Shown here one piece after another: positions 11,567-21,580 of a stretch of 64,000 nucleotides of DNA (the stretch's first letter is position 1; each line of letters begins with the position of its first letter). The stretch lies in NCBI RefSeq assembly GCF_003072645.1, contig NZ_CP028897.1, positions 2,679,658-2,743,657 of the forward strand, given 5' to 3'. The notes under the pieces are model-generated. The model ran no database searches. It saw only the letters and a list, made by a program, of their open reading frames with translations, and had not been told where the DNA came from. A program made the position numbers and the translations under genes. This DNA comes from Dongshaea marina. GTDB taxonomy: Bacteria; Pseudomonadota; Gammaproteobacteria; Enterobacterales; Aeromonadaceae.

Positions 11567-13157
11567 ATCTTTTTGAAGAAGCCTCCAGGCTACAAGCGGC
11601 TAATCGAGCCTTTGCCATGGCATCCATCATAGAAACCCGGGGTTCGGCCCCAAGGCACAATGCCAGGATGCTGGTTCGCGATGATGGCAGCATTGAAGGA
11701 ACCATTGGTGGCGGTATGATTGAGCGCCACGTGATTGAGCAGGCAGGACTTGCGATCGCTGCCGGAATCTCACGAATGATCGAGGGAAACATGGCTCCAC
11801 AAGGCTCAAAACCCAAGGCGGTCGGTGGCGATTGCGGGGGGCAATGAAGGTCTTTATCGATGTTTGCAGCTGCCGCCCAACTCTGATCCTGGTAGGAGCC
11901 GGGCATGTGAATCGCTGCGTTGCCAGCCTGGCCCACCAAACCGGTTTCGCCCTCAAGGTCCTGGACACCCACCCGGCAAGCCTTAATCCTGAAAACTACC
12001 CGGAGGGTTGCGTGCTGATCCATGGCCAGACCATGGTCGAAGCCCTGGACAAGGTTCAGATCACCCCTCAGGATTATGTGATCATCGCCACCAACCATGA
12101 AGATTACTGCGCACTGGAGCACCTCATCGATTGTGACTGCCGTTACTTAGGGCTGCTTGCCAGCAAGCGTAAAGTTCGGCATTTTCGAAATCAGCTCAGA
12201 GAGCAGGGGTATAATCAACAGCAGCTACAGCGCTGGCACTCCCCCGTTGGGCTGGATATTGGTGCCGAGACCCCGGCGGAGATCGCAGTCAGTGTGGTTG
12301 CTGAGCTTCTAAAAATCCAGCATAAGCGCCCGGGCTCGGTGCTGGCTGAGGATGTTCGGGTCAACCCGGACAAACTGGTGATCATTCGTGGCGCAGGCGA
12401 TCTGGCCTCCGGGGTTGCGCTGCGCCTGCACCGGGCCGGGTTCAAGGTTGTAATGCTCGAATGTGAACACCCCACGGTGATCCGCCGGACCGTGGCCTTT
12501 GCCAGTGCCGTCTTTGAGAAAACAAGCTGTGTTGAAGGGATCCGCGCCCGATTGGTTGATAGCCCGGCTCAAGCCTTTGAAGCCCTTGAGAACCAGGAGA
12601 TCCCAGTCTTTATCGATCCCGATGGCATCCTGATCAGCAAGCTCAAACCTCACTTTGTGATTGATGCAATCCTTGCCAAGAAAAATTGCGGTACCCATAA
12701 AAAGATGGCTCCCGTCACCCTGGCCCTTGGCCCCGGATTTAAAGCCCCCGAGGATGTCAGTGGCGTGATTGAAACCCAACGAGGCCACCACCTGGGACAA
12801 GTGATCTATCAAGGCTCAGCCCAGGAGGATACCGGGGTACCCGGCAATATCCTCGGGTTCACCCACCAACGTGTGGTGCGCTCACCGATAGCAGGCACCA
12901 TAACGCCTTGCGTCGAAATTGGCACGGTTGTAAAGGAAGGCGATTGCATCGCCAACATTGGTGACTGCCGAGTGATTGCACCGATAAGCGGCATGGTGCG
13001 GGGTATGATCCAGCCTGGCAGCGCAGTCAGTAAGGATTTTAAGATTGCCGATATCGATCCAAGAGGAGAAAAAGCCGATTACACTACGGTTTCAGATAAG
13101 GCTCGCGCCATCTCGGGGGGCGTGCTGGAGGCCATGTTAAACCTGGCTCAAAACTAG
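11563..13157 (+). CDS. yqeB: YqeB, XdhC-like selenium/molybdenum cofactor maturation protein (frameshifted in this sequence)
   Basis: Two ORFs form one 531-residue protein when one G is added to the G6 run at 11836-11841; the restored junction GGDCGGAMKVFID is the conserved XdhC/CoxI motif. The N-terminal third is an XdhC/CoxI domain (ETRGSAPR, GTIGGGMIE), followed by a Rossmann-like XdhC_C domain (ILVGAGHVN). The C-terminal half (IRGAGDLASGVALRL onward) is the EF2563-type domain fused in E. coli YqeB. The length matches the ~540-residue family norm. The in-frame UGA at the break is not a selenocysteine site, because homology continues in the other frame. It is coupled to yqeC. Confidence 0.88.
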
Positions 13158-13165
13158 GGATGACT

Positions 13166-13202
13166 GAGTCAACGGGGCAGAGCAGAGCCGCTCCGTTGAC
13201 TC
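13166..13202. terminator. Stem-loop between yqeB and the convergent 13209-13541 gene
   Basis: A perfect 10-bp stem, GAGTCAACGG at 13166-13175 and CCGTTGACTC at 13193-13202, with a 17-base loop, directly follows the yqeB stop. GATTGTTT follows on the + strand. It sits between two convergent genes and is likely to serve both as a terminator. Confidence 0.6.
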
Positions 13203-13208
13203 GATTGT

Positions 13209-13541
13209 TTACAAGTGGGGATTGTGGTGAGCCGTGGTGTCATCCCAGACATGCTCAACCTTAAAGTGAACCTTCTTACCATCGCGAGATTGCTTGTGCT
13301 CAAATTCCTCATGGCCCAGAGTCTTCTCTCCCCAGGGGAAAGTGCCGATCACTGTCCCTTCATACCAGCTTCGAAAATAGCCGGTGATTAGTACAAAGTG
13401 TGAGACACTCTCGTCCACGTCCACCAGACGGATGGTATCTCCTGCCTTCGGTGCGTTGGGATCATGCTCCGGGGAAAATAGATCGCTCTCAGCCGTGATC
13501 GGCCTTTTCTCAAGCCACAAGATCTGTTTTATTTCATTCAT
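13209..13541 (-). CDS. Hypothetical 110-residue cytoplasmic protein
   Basis: I do not recognise this family. The product is 110 residues, acidic and charged, without signal peptide or membrane segment. It contains AGDTIRLVDVDE, a short beta-rich SHFVLITGYFRSWYEGTVIG stretch, and a His-rich C-terminus (DDTTAHHNPH). The pattern suggests a small beta-barrel or SH3-like fold, but this is a guess. It ends seven bases from the shared terminator and is convergent with yqeB, so it is probably a single-gene unit. Confidence 0.6.
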   Translation of the reverse strand: MNEIKQILWLEKRPITAESDLFSPEHDPNAPKAGDTIRLVDVDESVSHFVLITGYFRSWYEGTVIGTFPWGEKTLGHEEFEHKQSRDGKKVHFKVEHVWDDTTAHHNPHL

Positions 13542-13681
13542 CGCCTGCCCCTTAAACCATTCCCTTCATATGATATATAACATAGGATGACCAGCCTATC
13601 TTTTGGTGGTTTCATAATTTTACTGCTATAGAGATCAGAGGCAGGGATATTTGAGCTCAATACTAGTTCAAGGAGAGTAAT

Positions 13682-14116
13682 GTGTATCAAAAACAACGTC
13701 TAGGCTTTACCCTCATTGAGCTGATAACTGTCGTTGCCATCGTGGCGATCCTTGCGGCTATTGCTATCCCTGCTTATCAGACTTATCGTAATAAGTCCCT
13801 GTTTACAGAAGTCACCCAGGCAACAACGGCCTATAAAAATCCTGTCGAGCTTTGTGTCCGACTCTATACAACCAACGATCCTACATTAGATGCCTGTGAC
13901 GCCGGCTCGAATGGAATTCCACCGAACCTGAGCAGTGCAACCGGTGTCGTTCAATCGGTGACTGTGTCGAATGGTGTGATCACTGCTGTAGGGACAGCGC
14001 AGGTAAATAGCCTCAGTTATATACTGCAAGCGACAAAATCAGGAACCGGTGTTGTAATATGGACCCCAAACCCCCCGGGCAATGAAGGCACCTGCGTAGC
14101 GGCGGGCTACTGTTAG
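13682..14116 (+). CDS. Type IV pilin-like major prepilin
   Basis: A 144-residue prepilin. The leader MYQKQRLG is followed by the prepilin peptidase site and the class III signature FTLIELITVVAIVAILAAIAIP, with Glu at mature position 5. Two C-terminal cysteines (CVAAGYC) form the usual D-region disulfide loop. The translation start is GTG at 13682 with AAGGAG nine bases upstream; an overlapping ATG at 13680 is out of frame. Cleavage by PilD and polymerisation in the inner membrane are expected. No pilus assembly genes (pilB, pilC, pilD) are next to it. Confidence 0.87.
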   Translation: MYQKQRLGFTLIELITVVAIVAILAAIAIPAYQTYRNKSLFTEVTQATTAYKNPVELCVRLYTTNDPTLDACDAGSNGIPPNLSSATGVVQSVTVSNGVITAVGTAQVNSLSYILQATKSGTGVVIWTPNPPGNEGTCVAAGYC

Positions 14117-15151
14117 TCTGCACTCATCTTATCCTGGGATAGCTGTTTGCCACTTCGTGGCAATTGTCGGTCTCGTCCGACCGGCGAGCAAAGGCCGTTT
14201 TCAGGCATCCTGCCTGCCACGGCATTGATACATCCATGTATGGCAGGAATACGCTCGCTCACGGGGATGAAACACCCTCCCTTCGATTTGGCAACAGTGA
14301 TGATCTTAGAAGCTATGGGTATCAATTTTTCCGAGGCATGGATGCCGAGCTACGCAGGTCGATGTCGGGAACATCGTTCCGGAGTGAGCCTTTGGTTACT
14401 TTGAGCGATACCAAAGTAACTCGACCGCCGGGCGAATACGGCTCTATGGCGTAGCCATAAATATCAGTCCGAAAGACAAAACAGAAGATTAGCTTTGTAC
14501 CAATAGCGAACTTGATTGCATTGCATGCTGCTAATATTGTGGCTTCGCCACTGCTGTGTCGGGGCGCCGACAGCGCCTGACTTTTGTATCAGAAAAAGTC
14601 AGCAAAACCTCCCTCCGCGTGATGTATTTATCATCCCTGATAAATATCTCCAGCTCGATGTCCTATCTCGCGTTACGTTGCTCAGAGCGCAACTTCACCC
14701 CTCCATCAAGCTGCGGTACTCAACATCCCTGTCTCGAAAACAACAACACGAGTTATTAGCACACATCGACGCTCACTTACTGGGGAAGTTAGCCCCTTTG
14801 ATTCGCGCCGAAAAATCATAAGGTAATTTGAAGTTGAGCAGCACGGATGCTGCGAATGTGCAGCCAGTATAGGGACATACTGTCTGCGCTGTGCTTCAAA
14901 GCACTATGATTTTGAGGAGATATGCGAATTGGGGGGCACCCTCGGGGTTGTTAGGGGGACTGGGTGAGCAGTCCCCCTGACCCGTAGGTAGCTTATGCCA
15001 TCCATGGCTACCGCTACATTCGTACATCCCTGTGTAGCATCCGCGGCCGGACAGTTGTGCCAAAAGCTCAAATAAGCAGATCTCTGCTCAAATCAATGGA
15101 GCTTACTTCCAAAGCAAATAGGGATTACTCAAGTTTAAACGGTATGCTGCG
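14117..15151. other. About 1 kb without a supported gene, between two prepilin genes
   Basis: Several overlapping short ORFs occur here (for example 14164-14454 and 14516-14821), but none has a good ribosome site, a recognisable domain or consistent codon use. A small perfect hairpin, TGCCAC-TTC-GTGGCA, lies at 14148-14162 just after the pilin stop. G-rich and C-rich patches near 14930-14990 and short imperfect inverted repeats near 14830-14900 give it the look of degraded mobile or intergenic-repeat DNA. The origin is not identifiable from sequence alone. Confidence 0.5.
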
Positions 15152-15724
15152 CTAACACTCGGTCGTATCAACCCCCACGACAGGCACCTTAGGAGAGGCC
15201 GGTAGTGCACTGCCATTCGGTGTAAAATAATAGGTGTAACATTGATCCTGATTTAAGTTATTGCCCTTCGGATATATCACAAATCCCCGGCCTTCAGATT
15301 CAGAGGTATAACCTCTTGACGTAAACCACCCCAATCCGCGGTGCCGAGCACACCACTCTTTCGAACCTTGACAGCTGTTCGTTGTTGAAAACTCAACCTC
15401 ATCAAAGTTAACCAGATAAATGAAGGTATTACTCCATCGACCATCGGGATAGCCAGCCCGGACCCTGATCGTCTGGCCATCATCAAGAGTAAAGATATTT
15501 CCCCCAGCATTGAGATTTCCCGGGCGCATCAGGATCAGGTTACCTATGATATCTCTCAATGAAGTAAGGGCAGCTTTGTACCCCTGTAGGGTCGCGATCT
15601 TGGCTTCACTCCTCAAATTAAGCAACTTGGAGGTTGCAACGCTTGCCAAAACTCCCACCAGGACAATCAAAATAACTAACTCAATGAGAGTAGACCCTTT
15701 GCTTTTGATGATATACCTCCGCAC
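15152..15724 (-). CDS. Prepilin-like protein with MSHA/type II pseudopilin N-terminus
   Basis: A 190-residue protein. A basic leader (MRRYIIKSKG) precedes STLIELVILIVLVGVLASVA, the class III signal with Glu at mature position 5. The mature part begins ATSKLLNLRSEAKIATLQGY, similar to MshA-type pilins and minor pilins, and carries four cysteines that could form disulfides. The role is inferred as a minor pilin or MSHA-type subunit. It is oriented toward the 13682 pilin gene, and no secretion or assembly genes are adjacent. Confidence 0.8.
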   Translation of the reverse strand: MRRYIIKSKGSTLIELVILIVLVGVLASVATSKLLNLRSEAKIATLQGYKAALTSLRDIIGNLILMRPGNLNAGGNIFTLDDGQTIRVRAGYPDGRWSNTFIYLVNFDEVEFSTTNSCQGSKEWCARHRGLGWFTSRGYTSESEGRGFVIYPKGNNLNQDQCYTYYFTPNGSALPASPKVPVVGVDTTEC

Positions 15725-16144
15725 ATTGAACGAACCTTTTCTGGTGACGCATATCTCAGTCCATCGCTCAAACGGGCCGGCTCAGCACTCAGTGAACCAT
15801 CAATGAGCCTTGGTGTTACTACTCCTTTTGCCTTTTAATATTATGAACGGCCGGAAAGATTTCGAAAACAAACAGAGCGGTATTTATGGCCAAACTCAGA
15901 TGCCGCTGTACCAACCGAGAATGACTCTCAGCTTCTATATCATTTTGATATAAACCCTCCGGGACAATTATCATTTTAATGCTATCAAACTGAGACTCAG
16001 CCCTGAATGAGGCAGCATTCGGGCTTCATCTCCGGCCTCTCTTGCCCCCCGTTTCAGAAAAGCTTGCAACTTAAGCCCCCGCAAACTCGTATTTTTTGGG
16101 AGAGATCCCACACTTTTAATCCGCCTTGGGATTTCCTCTGAGGA
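15725..16144. other. Intergenic region upstream of the ygeW promoter
   Basis: About 420 bases without a supported gene separate the prepilin-like gene from the candidate sigma-54 promoter of ygeW. Only short ORFs without a ribosome site or domain occur. A sigma-54 operon of this kind would need upstream activator sites here, but I cannot define one. Confidence 0.4.
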
Positions 16145-16161
16145 TTGGCACGCAAGTTGTA
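16145..16161 (+). promoter_or_regulatory. Candidate sigma-54 (RpoN) promoter for the ygeW operon
   Basis: TTGGCACGCAAGTTGTA at 16145-16161 matches the RpoN consensus YTGGCACG-N4-TTGCW except for one base (TTGT for TTGC). The -24 GG (16147-16148) and -12 G (16159) have the required spacing. It is on the + strand about 105 bp upstream of ygeW, giving a leader of ~95 bases. E. coli ygeV, next to ygeW, encodes a sigma-54 activator, which supports the call; no activator gene lies in this window. Confidence 0.6.
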
Positions 16162-16265
16162 GTTAAGCCATCAGTTTCCCCTTTTATCTTTGCCAGGAGG
16201 GCCAGCGAACCGCCCTGAAAAACCTGACGATATCTGAAAAACACAACGACCAGGAATGATAAGAG

Positions 16266-17456
16266 ATGAATAAAATAAAAGAGCTTATTAACGAAATTTC
16301 TGAACTTGACTCCAAACTAAATGAGAAAGATTTCCTGCTGACCTGGGAGCAGACGCCACAAGAGCTTAAACGTGTCCTCAAGACCGCCGATGCCCTGAAA
16401 CAGATGCGCGCCGAAAATATCTCCACCAAGGTGTTTGACTCAGGACTGGGCGTTTCTTTATTCCGTGACAACTCCACCCGCACCCGCTTCTCCTACTCCT
16501 CGGCCTGTAACATGCTGGGTCTGGCGGTTCAGGATCTCGATGAGGGTAAATCACAGATAGCCCATGGTGAGACGGTTCGCGAGACCGCTAACATGATCTC
16601 ATTTTGCGCCGATGTCATCGGGATCCGCGATGACATGTATCTGGGCGCCGGCAACGCCTATATGCGTGAGGTGGGTGAAGCACTGGATGACGGACACGCC
16701 GAGGGCGTTCTGCCGCAGCGGCCGGCTCTGGTTAACCTGCAGTGTGATATCGACCATCCGACCCAATCGATGGCAGATCTGGCCTGGCTGCAGGAGCACT
16801 TTGGCAGCCTGGAGAACCTCAAAGGCAAGAAGATCGCCATGACCTGGGCCTACTCCCCCAGCTATGGCAAGCCGCTGTCGGTTCCCCAAGGGATCATCGG
16901 CCTGATGACCCGCTTTGGCATGGATGTCACCCTGGCTCACCCCGAGGGCTATGAGCTGATCCCAGAGGTGGTTGAAACGGCCCGTAAAAATGCCCAGCAA
17001 AGCGGTGGTAGTTTTACTCAGGTCACCAGCATGGAAGATGCATTCAGGGACGCAGATATCGTTTATCCAAAGTCATGGGCTCCCTACAAGGTGATGGGAC
17101 GCCGAACCGAGCTACTGCGAGCCAATGACCACGAGGGACTCAAATCTCTTGAGCAAGAGTGCCTAGCTGAAAACGCCAAGCACAAAGACTGGCACTGTAC
17201 CGAGCAGATGATGGAGCTCACCCGTGACGGAGAAGCCCTGTATATGCACTGCCTGCCTGCCGATATCACAGGCGTTTCCTGTGAGGCCGGAGAAGTTACC
17301 GAAGGGGTCTTCGAGAAATACCGGATCCCGACCTACAAGGAGGCAAGCTGGAAGCCCTATATCATCGCCGCCATGATCCTCAATCGCAGCTTAGAAAACC
17401 CGGCCGATATCCTGGAAAAACTGCTGGCAAAGGCAGATAAGCGAGTCGATGACTGA
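16266..17456 (+). CDS. ygeW: YgeW, knotted carbamoyltransferase
   Basis: A 396-residue member of the aspartate/ornithine carbamoyltransferase superfamily. The carbamoyl-phosphate loop appears as FRDNSTRTRFS, and the second-substrate region has MHCLPADITGVSCEAGEV, typical of the YgeW subgroup rather than ArgF or PyrB. It is predicted to act in the catabolic direction, splitting a carbamoylated intermediate to give carbamoyl phosphate for YqeA; the natural substrate is unproven. It is the first gene of the block ygeW-ygeX-ygeY-hyuA-yqeA and follows a candidate sigma-54 promoter. Confidence 0.92.
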   Translation: MNKIKELINEISELDSKLNEKDFLLTWEQTPQELKRVLKTADALKQMRAENISTKVFDSGLGVSLFRDNSTRTRFSYSSACNMLGLAVQDLDEGKSQIAHGETVRETANMISFCADVIGIRDDMYLGAGNAYMREVGEALDDGHAEGVLPQRPALVNLQCDIDHPTQSMADLAWLQEHFGSLENLKGKKIAMTWAYSPSYGKPLSVPQGIIGLMTRFGMDVTLAHPEGYELIPEVVETARKNAQQSGGSFTQVTSMEDAFRDADIVYPKSWAPYKVMGRRTELLRANDHEGLKSLEQECLAENAKHKDWHCTEQMMELTRDGEALYMHCLPADITGVSCEAGEVTEGVFEKYRIPTYKEASWKPYIIAAMILNRSLENPADILEKLLAKADKRVDD

Positions 17457-17465
17457 TCGATGACG

Positions 17466-17482
17466 GGCCCCTTTGCGGGGCC
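17466..17482 (+). other. GC-rich hairpin between ygeW and ygeX
   Basis: GGCCCC at 17466-17471 pairs with GGGGCC at 17477-17482 around a five-base loop. No T-run follows, so it is more likely an mRNA-stability or processing hairpin than a terminator; downstream genes could still be co-transcribed. Confidence 0.4.
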
Positions 17483-17507
17483 ATCTTGATCTCAAGGAGA
17501 ATTGAAC

Positions 17508-18721
17508 GTGTCTAATTTTTCACTCAAGGTGGAGATCACAGGCAACCGATTTTTTAATGGCCAGCTCTCTGCCCTGTTCACCAAACTGCAAACCACTAAA
17601 GCACGCCAGTTTCACTCTGGAATTGAAGGTTACCAGCCAACCCCCTGCGTTCGCTGGATCAACTCGCCCAGTCCCTCGGCGTCGCTAAAATACTGGTCAA
17701 AGACGAGTCCTACCGCTTTGATCTCAACGCCTTCAAAGTGTTAGGCGGCTCCTACGCTATCGCCCAGCTGTTGTGCCAGGAGTATCAGATTGATATCAGC
17801 GAGTTTGATTTCGCCAAATTCCGCAACCAGATGAGCAGCCAGATGACCTTTGCCACCGCCACCGATGGCAATCATGGGCGCGGGGTGGCCTGGGCCGCCA
17901 AGCAGCTGGGACAAAAGGCGGTGATCTACATGCCAAAAGGCGCCGCCAAAGAGCGGGTCGAGAATATTCGGGCATTGGGCGCCGAGTGTATCGTCACCGA
18001 CCTCAACTATGATGATGCGGTCCGCCTTGCGTGCGAAACCGCCGAAAAGAATGGCTGGAAGATGGTGCAGGATACCGCCTGGGAGGGTTATACCGAGATC
18101 CCAACCTGGATCATGCAGGGCTATAGCACCATGGCCGATGAAGCGGTGGAGCAGATCAAGGAACTTGGAGTCGCCTCTCCTACCCACCTGTTTCTACAGG
18201 CCGGGGTCGGAGCCATGGCCGGAGGTGTCGCAGGTTACCTGACCCACTGTTACGGGGCCGATAGCCTCAACACAGTGATCATAGAGCCTGAACAGGCCGA
18301 CTGCTTGTATCGCTCGGCCCTGGATCCCAAGGGTGAGATGGTCAATGTGGATGGCGATCTGGCCACCATCATGGTGGGGCTGGCCTGCGGGGAGCCAAAC
18401 CCCATTGGCTGGGAGGTGCTGCGCAATACCGCCCATCACTTTATCTCCTGTGAGGACAAGGTCGCAGCCCTGGGAATGCGAGTGCTCGGTAACCCACAGG
18501 GCTCAGATCCCCGAGTGATTTCCGGTGAGTCCGGCGCTGTGGGTACCGGCCTGCTTGTGGCGATGGCCCACCATCCGAATCGACAAGCGCTCTACCAACA
18601 GCTTGGGCTGAATCAAGACTCGGTGATCCTGCTGTTTAACACCGAGGGGGACACCGATCCCATCCATTACCGTGAAGTGGTCTGGGAAGGCAAACACCCC
18701 TGCACCCAAGAATCTAACTAG
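17508..18721 (+). CDS. ygeX: YgeX, 2,3-diaminopropionate ammonia-lyase (frameshifted in this sequence)
   Basis: Restoring one C in the C5 run 17641-17645 joins two ORFs into one 404-residue PLP enzyme; the repaired region reads GYQPTPLRSLDQLA and KDESYRFDLNAFKVLGG, with the PLP-binding lysine in the AFK motif. It converts 2,3-diaminopropionate to pyruvate and ammonia. The glycine-rich phosphate loop is visible as GAVGTG. GTG at 17508 is chosen because AAGGAG lies eight bases upstream and the N-terminus matches E. coli YgeX; the TTG at 17502 is too close to the site. It lies between ygeW and ygeY. Confidence 0.9.
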
Positions 18722-18752
18722 TTAAAACCATAAAAACAGGTGAGACAGAACA

Positions 18753-19967
18753 ATGAGAAATCTTCCTTTTTCCGAAATCATGAACAAAGCCGAATCCTAT
18801 CGTGACGATATGAGCAAGTTCCTGCGCGATATGATCCGCATCCCCTCCGAAAGCTGCCAGGAGAAAGAGGTAGTGCTGCGGATCAAACAGGAGATGGAGA
18901 AGGTCGGCTTTGATAAGGTCGAGATCGATCCCATGGGCAACATTCTGGGCTACGTCGGTCATGGTAAACATATCATCGCCATGGATGCCCATATCGACAC
19001 CGTCGGCGTGGGTGATCCTTCCCTGTGGGAGTACGACCCTTATGAGGGCTATGAAGATGATGAGATCATCATCGGCCGCGGCGCCTCGGATCAGGAAGGC
19101 GGCATGGCCTCTATGGTGTATGCCGGTAAGATCATCAAGGATCTGGGACTTGAAGACGATTACACCCTGATTGTCACCGGTACGGTTCAGGAGGAGGATT
19201 GCGATGGCCTGTGCTGGCAGTACATCATCGAAGAGAGCAAGATCCGCCCCGAATTTGTGATCTCTACCGAGCCAACGGACGAAAACATCTATCGTGGTCA
19301 GCGCGGACGCATGGAGATCCGGGTCGAAACCAAGGGGATCTCCTGCCACGGCTCGGCTCCGGAGCGCGGTGACAATGCGATCTTCAAGATGGCGCCGATC
19401 CTCAATGAACTCAAAGCATTGCACGAAAATCTGCATGAAGATGAGTTCCTGGGTAAGGGGACCCTCACGGTTTCCGAAATCTTCTTTACCTCCCCAAGCC
19501 GTTGCGCCGTGGCCGATAGCTGCGCCATCTCTATCGACCGTCGCCTGACCTGGGGTGAAACCTGGGAGGGAGCACTTCAGGAGATCCGCAATCTGCCGTC
19601 GGTTCAGGCCGTCGATGCCAATGTCACCATGTATAACTATGATCGTCCCGCCTACACAGGATTGGTTTACCCGACCGAGTGTTACTTCCCGGCCTGGAAG
19701 GTCGACGAAGATCATGATGCCTGCCAGGCCGTGGTGAAGGCGCACCGCGCCCTCTACGATCGCGATGCCAAGGTCGATAAGTGGACCTTCTCCACCAATG
19801 GGGTATCGATCACCGGGCGCTACGGGATCCCAACCATAGGGTTTGGCCCGGGCATGGAGAAAGAGGCTCACTTCCCCAATGAGAAGACCTGGAAAGATCA
19901 CCTGGTGAAATGCGCCGCCGTGTACGCCACCATCCCGGGGATGTACCTGGATCAAATTGGTGAATAA
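18753..19967 (+). CDS. ygeY: YgeY, M20-family metallohydrolase
   Basis: A 404-residue M20 peptidase/deacylase-like enzyme of the YgeY selenium-metabolism subgroup; the E. coli protein has almost the same length. Metal-binding and catalytic positions are seen in [18 protein letters not shown] and the QEEDCDG glutamate pair, with the dimerisation domain carrying [13 protein letters not shown] and the last metal-binding His in EAHFPNE. It probably hydrolyses an amide of a small nitrogenous acid in the pathway ending in 2,3-diaminopropionate; the substrate is inferred. It follows ygeX by 31 bp. Confidence 0.9.
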   Translation: MRNLPFSEIMNKAESYRDDMSKFLRDMIRIPSESCQEKEVVLRIKQEMEKVGFDKVEIDPMGNILGYVGHGKHIIAMDAHIDTVGVGDPSLWEYDPYEGYEDDEIIIGRGASDQEGGMASMVYAGKIIKDLGLEDDYTLIVTGTVQEEDCDGLCWQYIIEESKIRPEFVISTEPTDENIYRGQRGRMEIRVETKGISCHGSAPERGDNAIFKMAPILNELKALHENLHEDEFLGKGTLTVSEIFFTSPSRCAVADSCAISIDRRLTWGETWEGALQEIRNLPSVQAVDANVTMYNYDRPAYTGLVYPTECYFPAWKVDEDHDACQAVVKAHRALYDRDAKVDKWTFSTNGVSITGRYGIPTIGFGPGMEKEAHFPNEKTWKDHLVKCAAVYATIPGMYLDQIGE

Positions 19968-20016
19968 TTAACTTAAGGGTGGCGGCAGGAGCCGCTGCCC
20001 CGCTAACCCCCAGGGA

Positions 20017-20102
20017 GAATATCCGGATAAGTGACAGCTCTTCTCTCAATCTCAAGGCCCCGGCTGCGACTTAAGTTCCCGCTAGCGATTATCCGAATAT
20101 TC
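20017..20102. repeat. Inverted repeat upstream of hyuA
   Basis: GAATATCCGGATAA at 20017-20030 is nearly the reverse complement of TTATCCGAATATTC at 20089-20102 (13 of 14 bases), separated by 58 bases. It lies in the 164-bp ygeY-hyuA gap. The large spacing could mean two half-sites for a regulator or a long RNA stem; no function is established. Confidence 0.45.
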
Positions 20103-20131
20103 ATCCCCTTCTCATCCCTAAGGACATTGCG

Positions 20132-21511
20132 ATGGCCACTTTGATAAAAAACGCCCAGCTGGTTGATTCCTTCATGACCCTCAGAGGGGATCTATTGGTT
20201 GAAGATGGAAAAATCAGCGCCATCGGCAGCCAGCTTCATCACCCGCAAGCCGAGATCATAGATGCCGGGGGCCATTACCTTTTTCCGGGTGGCATCGATG
20301 TGCATACCCATCTCAACATCGATGTGGGGATCGCCCGCTCCTGCGATGATTTCTTTAGCGGTACCCGGGCCGCAGCCTGTGGCGGCACCACCTCTATCAT
20401 CGACCATATGGGATTTGGCCCCACAGGTTGCGATCTCCATCACCAGCTACATGTCTATCAGGAGTATGCCCAAAACAATGCGGTGATCGACTATGGATTT
20501 CACGGCGTCATCCAGCATGTGGATGATGCCATTCTCGATGAGATGGCATCCATGGTTCACGAAGAGGGGATCTCAAGCTTCAAGCTCTATCTCACCTATG
20601 GCTACAAGCTCAACGACTCCGATGCCCTGCGCGCCGTCAGCCAGCTCGGTAAGGTAGGAGCACTCACTACCGTCCACCCGGAAAATGATGCAGCGGTACA
20701 GCTGTGCCGCCAGCGCCTTCTCGATGCAGGTAAACGCTCCTGCCGCTACCATGGACAGAGCCGTCCTCTGGAGTGTGAGGCCGAGGCGATTGCCAGGATG
20801 ATCAACCTGGCACGGTTGGCGGGTGATGCACCGCTTTATATCGTCCATCTGTCCAATGGTCTGGGGCTGGATTACATCCGCAACGCCCAGCGAAGTGGCC
20901 AGGTGGTGATCGCCGAAACCTGCCCTCAGTATCTGTTTTTGGATGACAGCTGCTATGAGCGCCCCGATGCCAGTAAATTTGTGCTCAGCCCGCCCCTTCG
21001 TCCCAAGGAAGAGCAGCAAAAACTCTGGGCCGGACTGCAGGAACACTCGATTCAGGTGGTCGCCACCGATCAGTGTTCATTTCGTTACCAGGAGCAGAAA
21101 CAGCCGGCAGAAGCCGATTTTACCCGCTGTCCCAACGGATTGCCGGGAGTCGAAAACCGCATGCCACTACTGTTTTCACAGGGTGTGATGAGCGGGCGGA
21201 TCTCGGCACAACGTTTTGTCGAGCTCACCAGCTACTGGCCGGCTCAAATCTTCGGACTCCCACACAAGGGATCGCTGAAGGTGGGTCAGGATGCCGATCT
21301 GGTGATCTTTGACCCCAATCTGGAGCAGATCATCACGCATAGTCAAATGCATGATCTCTGTGACTATACCCCCTATGAGGGAATCAACATCAGGGGCTGG
21401 CCGGTGCTCACCATGAGCCGGGGCCAGGTAGTTGCCCGGGACGGGCAGTTTGTCGGAGAAAAGGGTGCGGGCCGGTTTATCCACCGCCGCCCCTTCAAAA
21501 ATCCTTTTTAA
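20132..21511 (+). CDS. hyuA: HyuA/YgeZ-like D-hydantoinase (cyclic amidohydrolase)
   Basis: A 459-residue amidohydrolase-superfamily enzyme. The metal-binding motif is GGIDVHTHLN, the lysine that is carbamylated in the family lies in SFKLYLTYG, and HPEND and IVHLSN supply later metal ligands. It matches E. coli HyuA (461 residues) in length and order. It would hydrolyse a five- or six-membered cyclic amide, with a purine breakdown intermediate as a likely but unproven substrate. The start has AAGGA seven bases upstream. Confidence 0.9.
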   Translation: MATLIKNAQLVDSFMTLRGDLLVEDGKISAIGSQLHHPQAEIIDAGGHYLFPGGIDVHTHLNIDVGIARSCDDFFSGTRAAACGGTTSIIDHMGFGPTGCDLHHQLHVYQEYAQNNAVIDYGFHGVIQHVDDAILDEMASMVHEEGISSFKLYLTYGYKLNDSDALRAVSQLGKVGALTTVHPENDAAVQLCRQRLLDAGKRSCRYHGQSRPLECEAEAIARMINLARLAGDAPLYIVHLSNGLGLDYIRNAQRSGQVVIAETCPQYLFLDDSCYERPDASKFVLSPPLRPKEEQQKLWAGLQEHSIQVVATDQCSFRYQEQKQPAEADFTRCPNGLPGVENRMPLLFSQGVMSGRISAQRFVELTSYWPAQIFGLPHKGSLKVGQDADLVIFDPNLEQIITHSQMHDLCDYTPYEGINIRGWPVLTMSRGQVVARDGQFVGEKGAGRFIHRRPFKNPF

Positions 21512-21559
21512 AACAAAAGGCTCAGTCGATTCGACCAATTGTGAAGCTTTTGCCCGAAG

Positions 21560-21580
21560 GGCCGGGTTATTTATCCGGCC
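21560..21580 (+). other. Hairpin between hyuA and yqeA
   Basis: GGCCGG at 21560-21565 pairs with CCGGCC at 21575-21580 around a nine-base AT-rich loop in the 199-bp gap between hyuA and yqeA. There is no T-run, so a processing or stability element is more likely than a terminator. Confidence 0.35.

Noticed and set aside
11836-11850. In-frame UGA in yqeB as a selenocysteine codon, given the selenium context
   Set aside because: The conserved XdhC motif and all downstream homology continue in the other frame after adding one G, so the UGA is a frameshift product, not a selenocysteine site.
14164-14821. Short ORFs in the gap between the prepilin genes
   Set aside because: They overlap in different frames, lack ribosome sites and recognisable domains, and none has a composition like the neighbouring genes.
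18714-19955. A 413-residue antisense ORF over ygeY
   Set aside because: It is the mirror of a strongly conserved enzyme gene, has no domain and no ribosome site; codon bias of the sense strand keeps it open.
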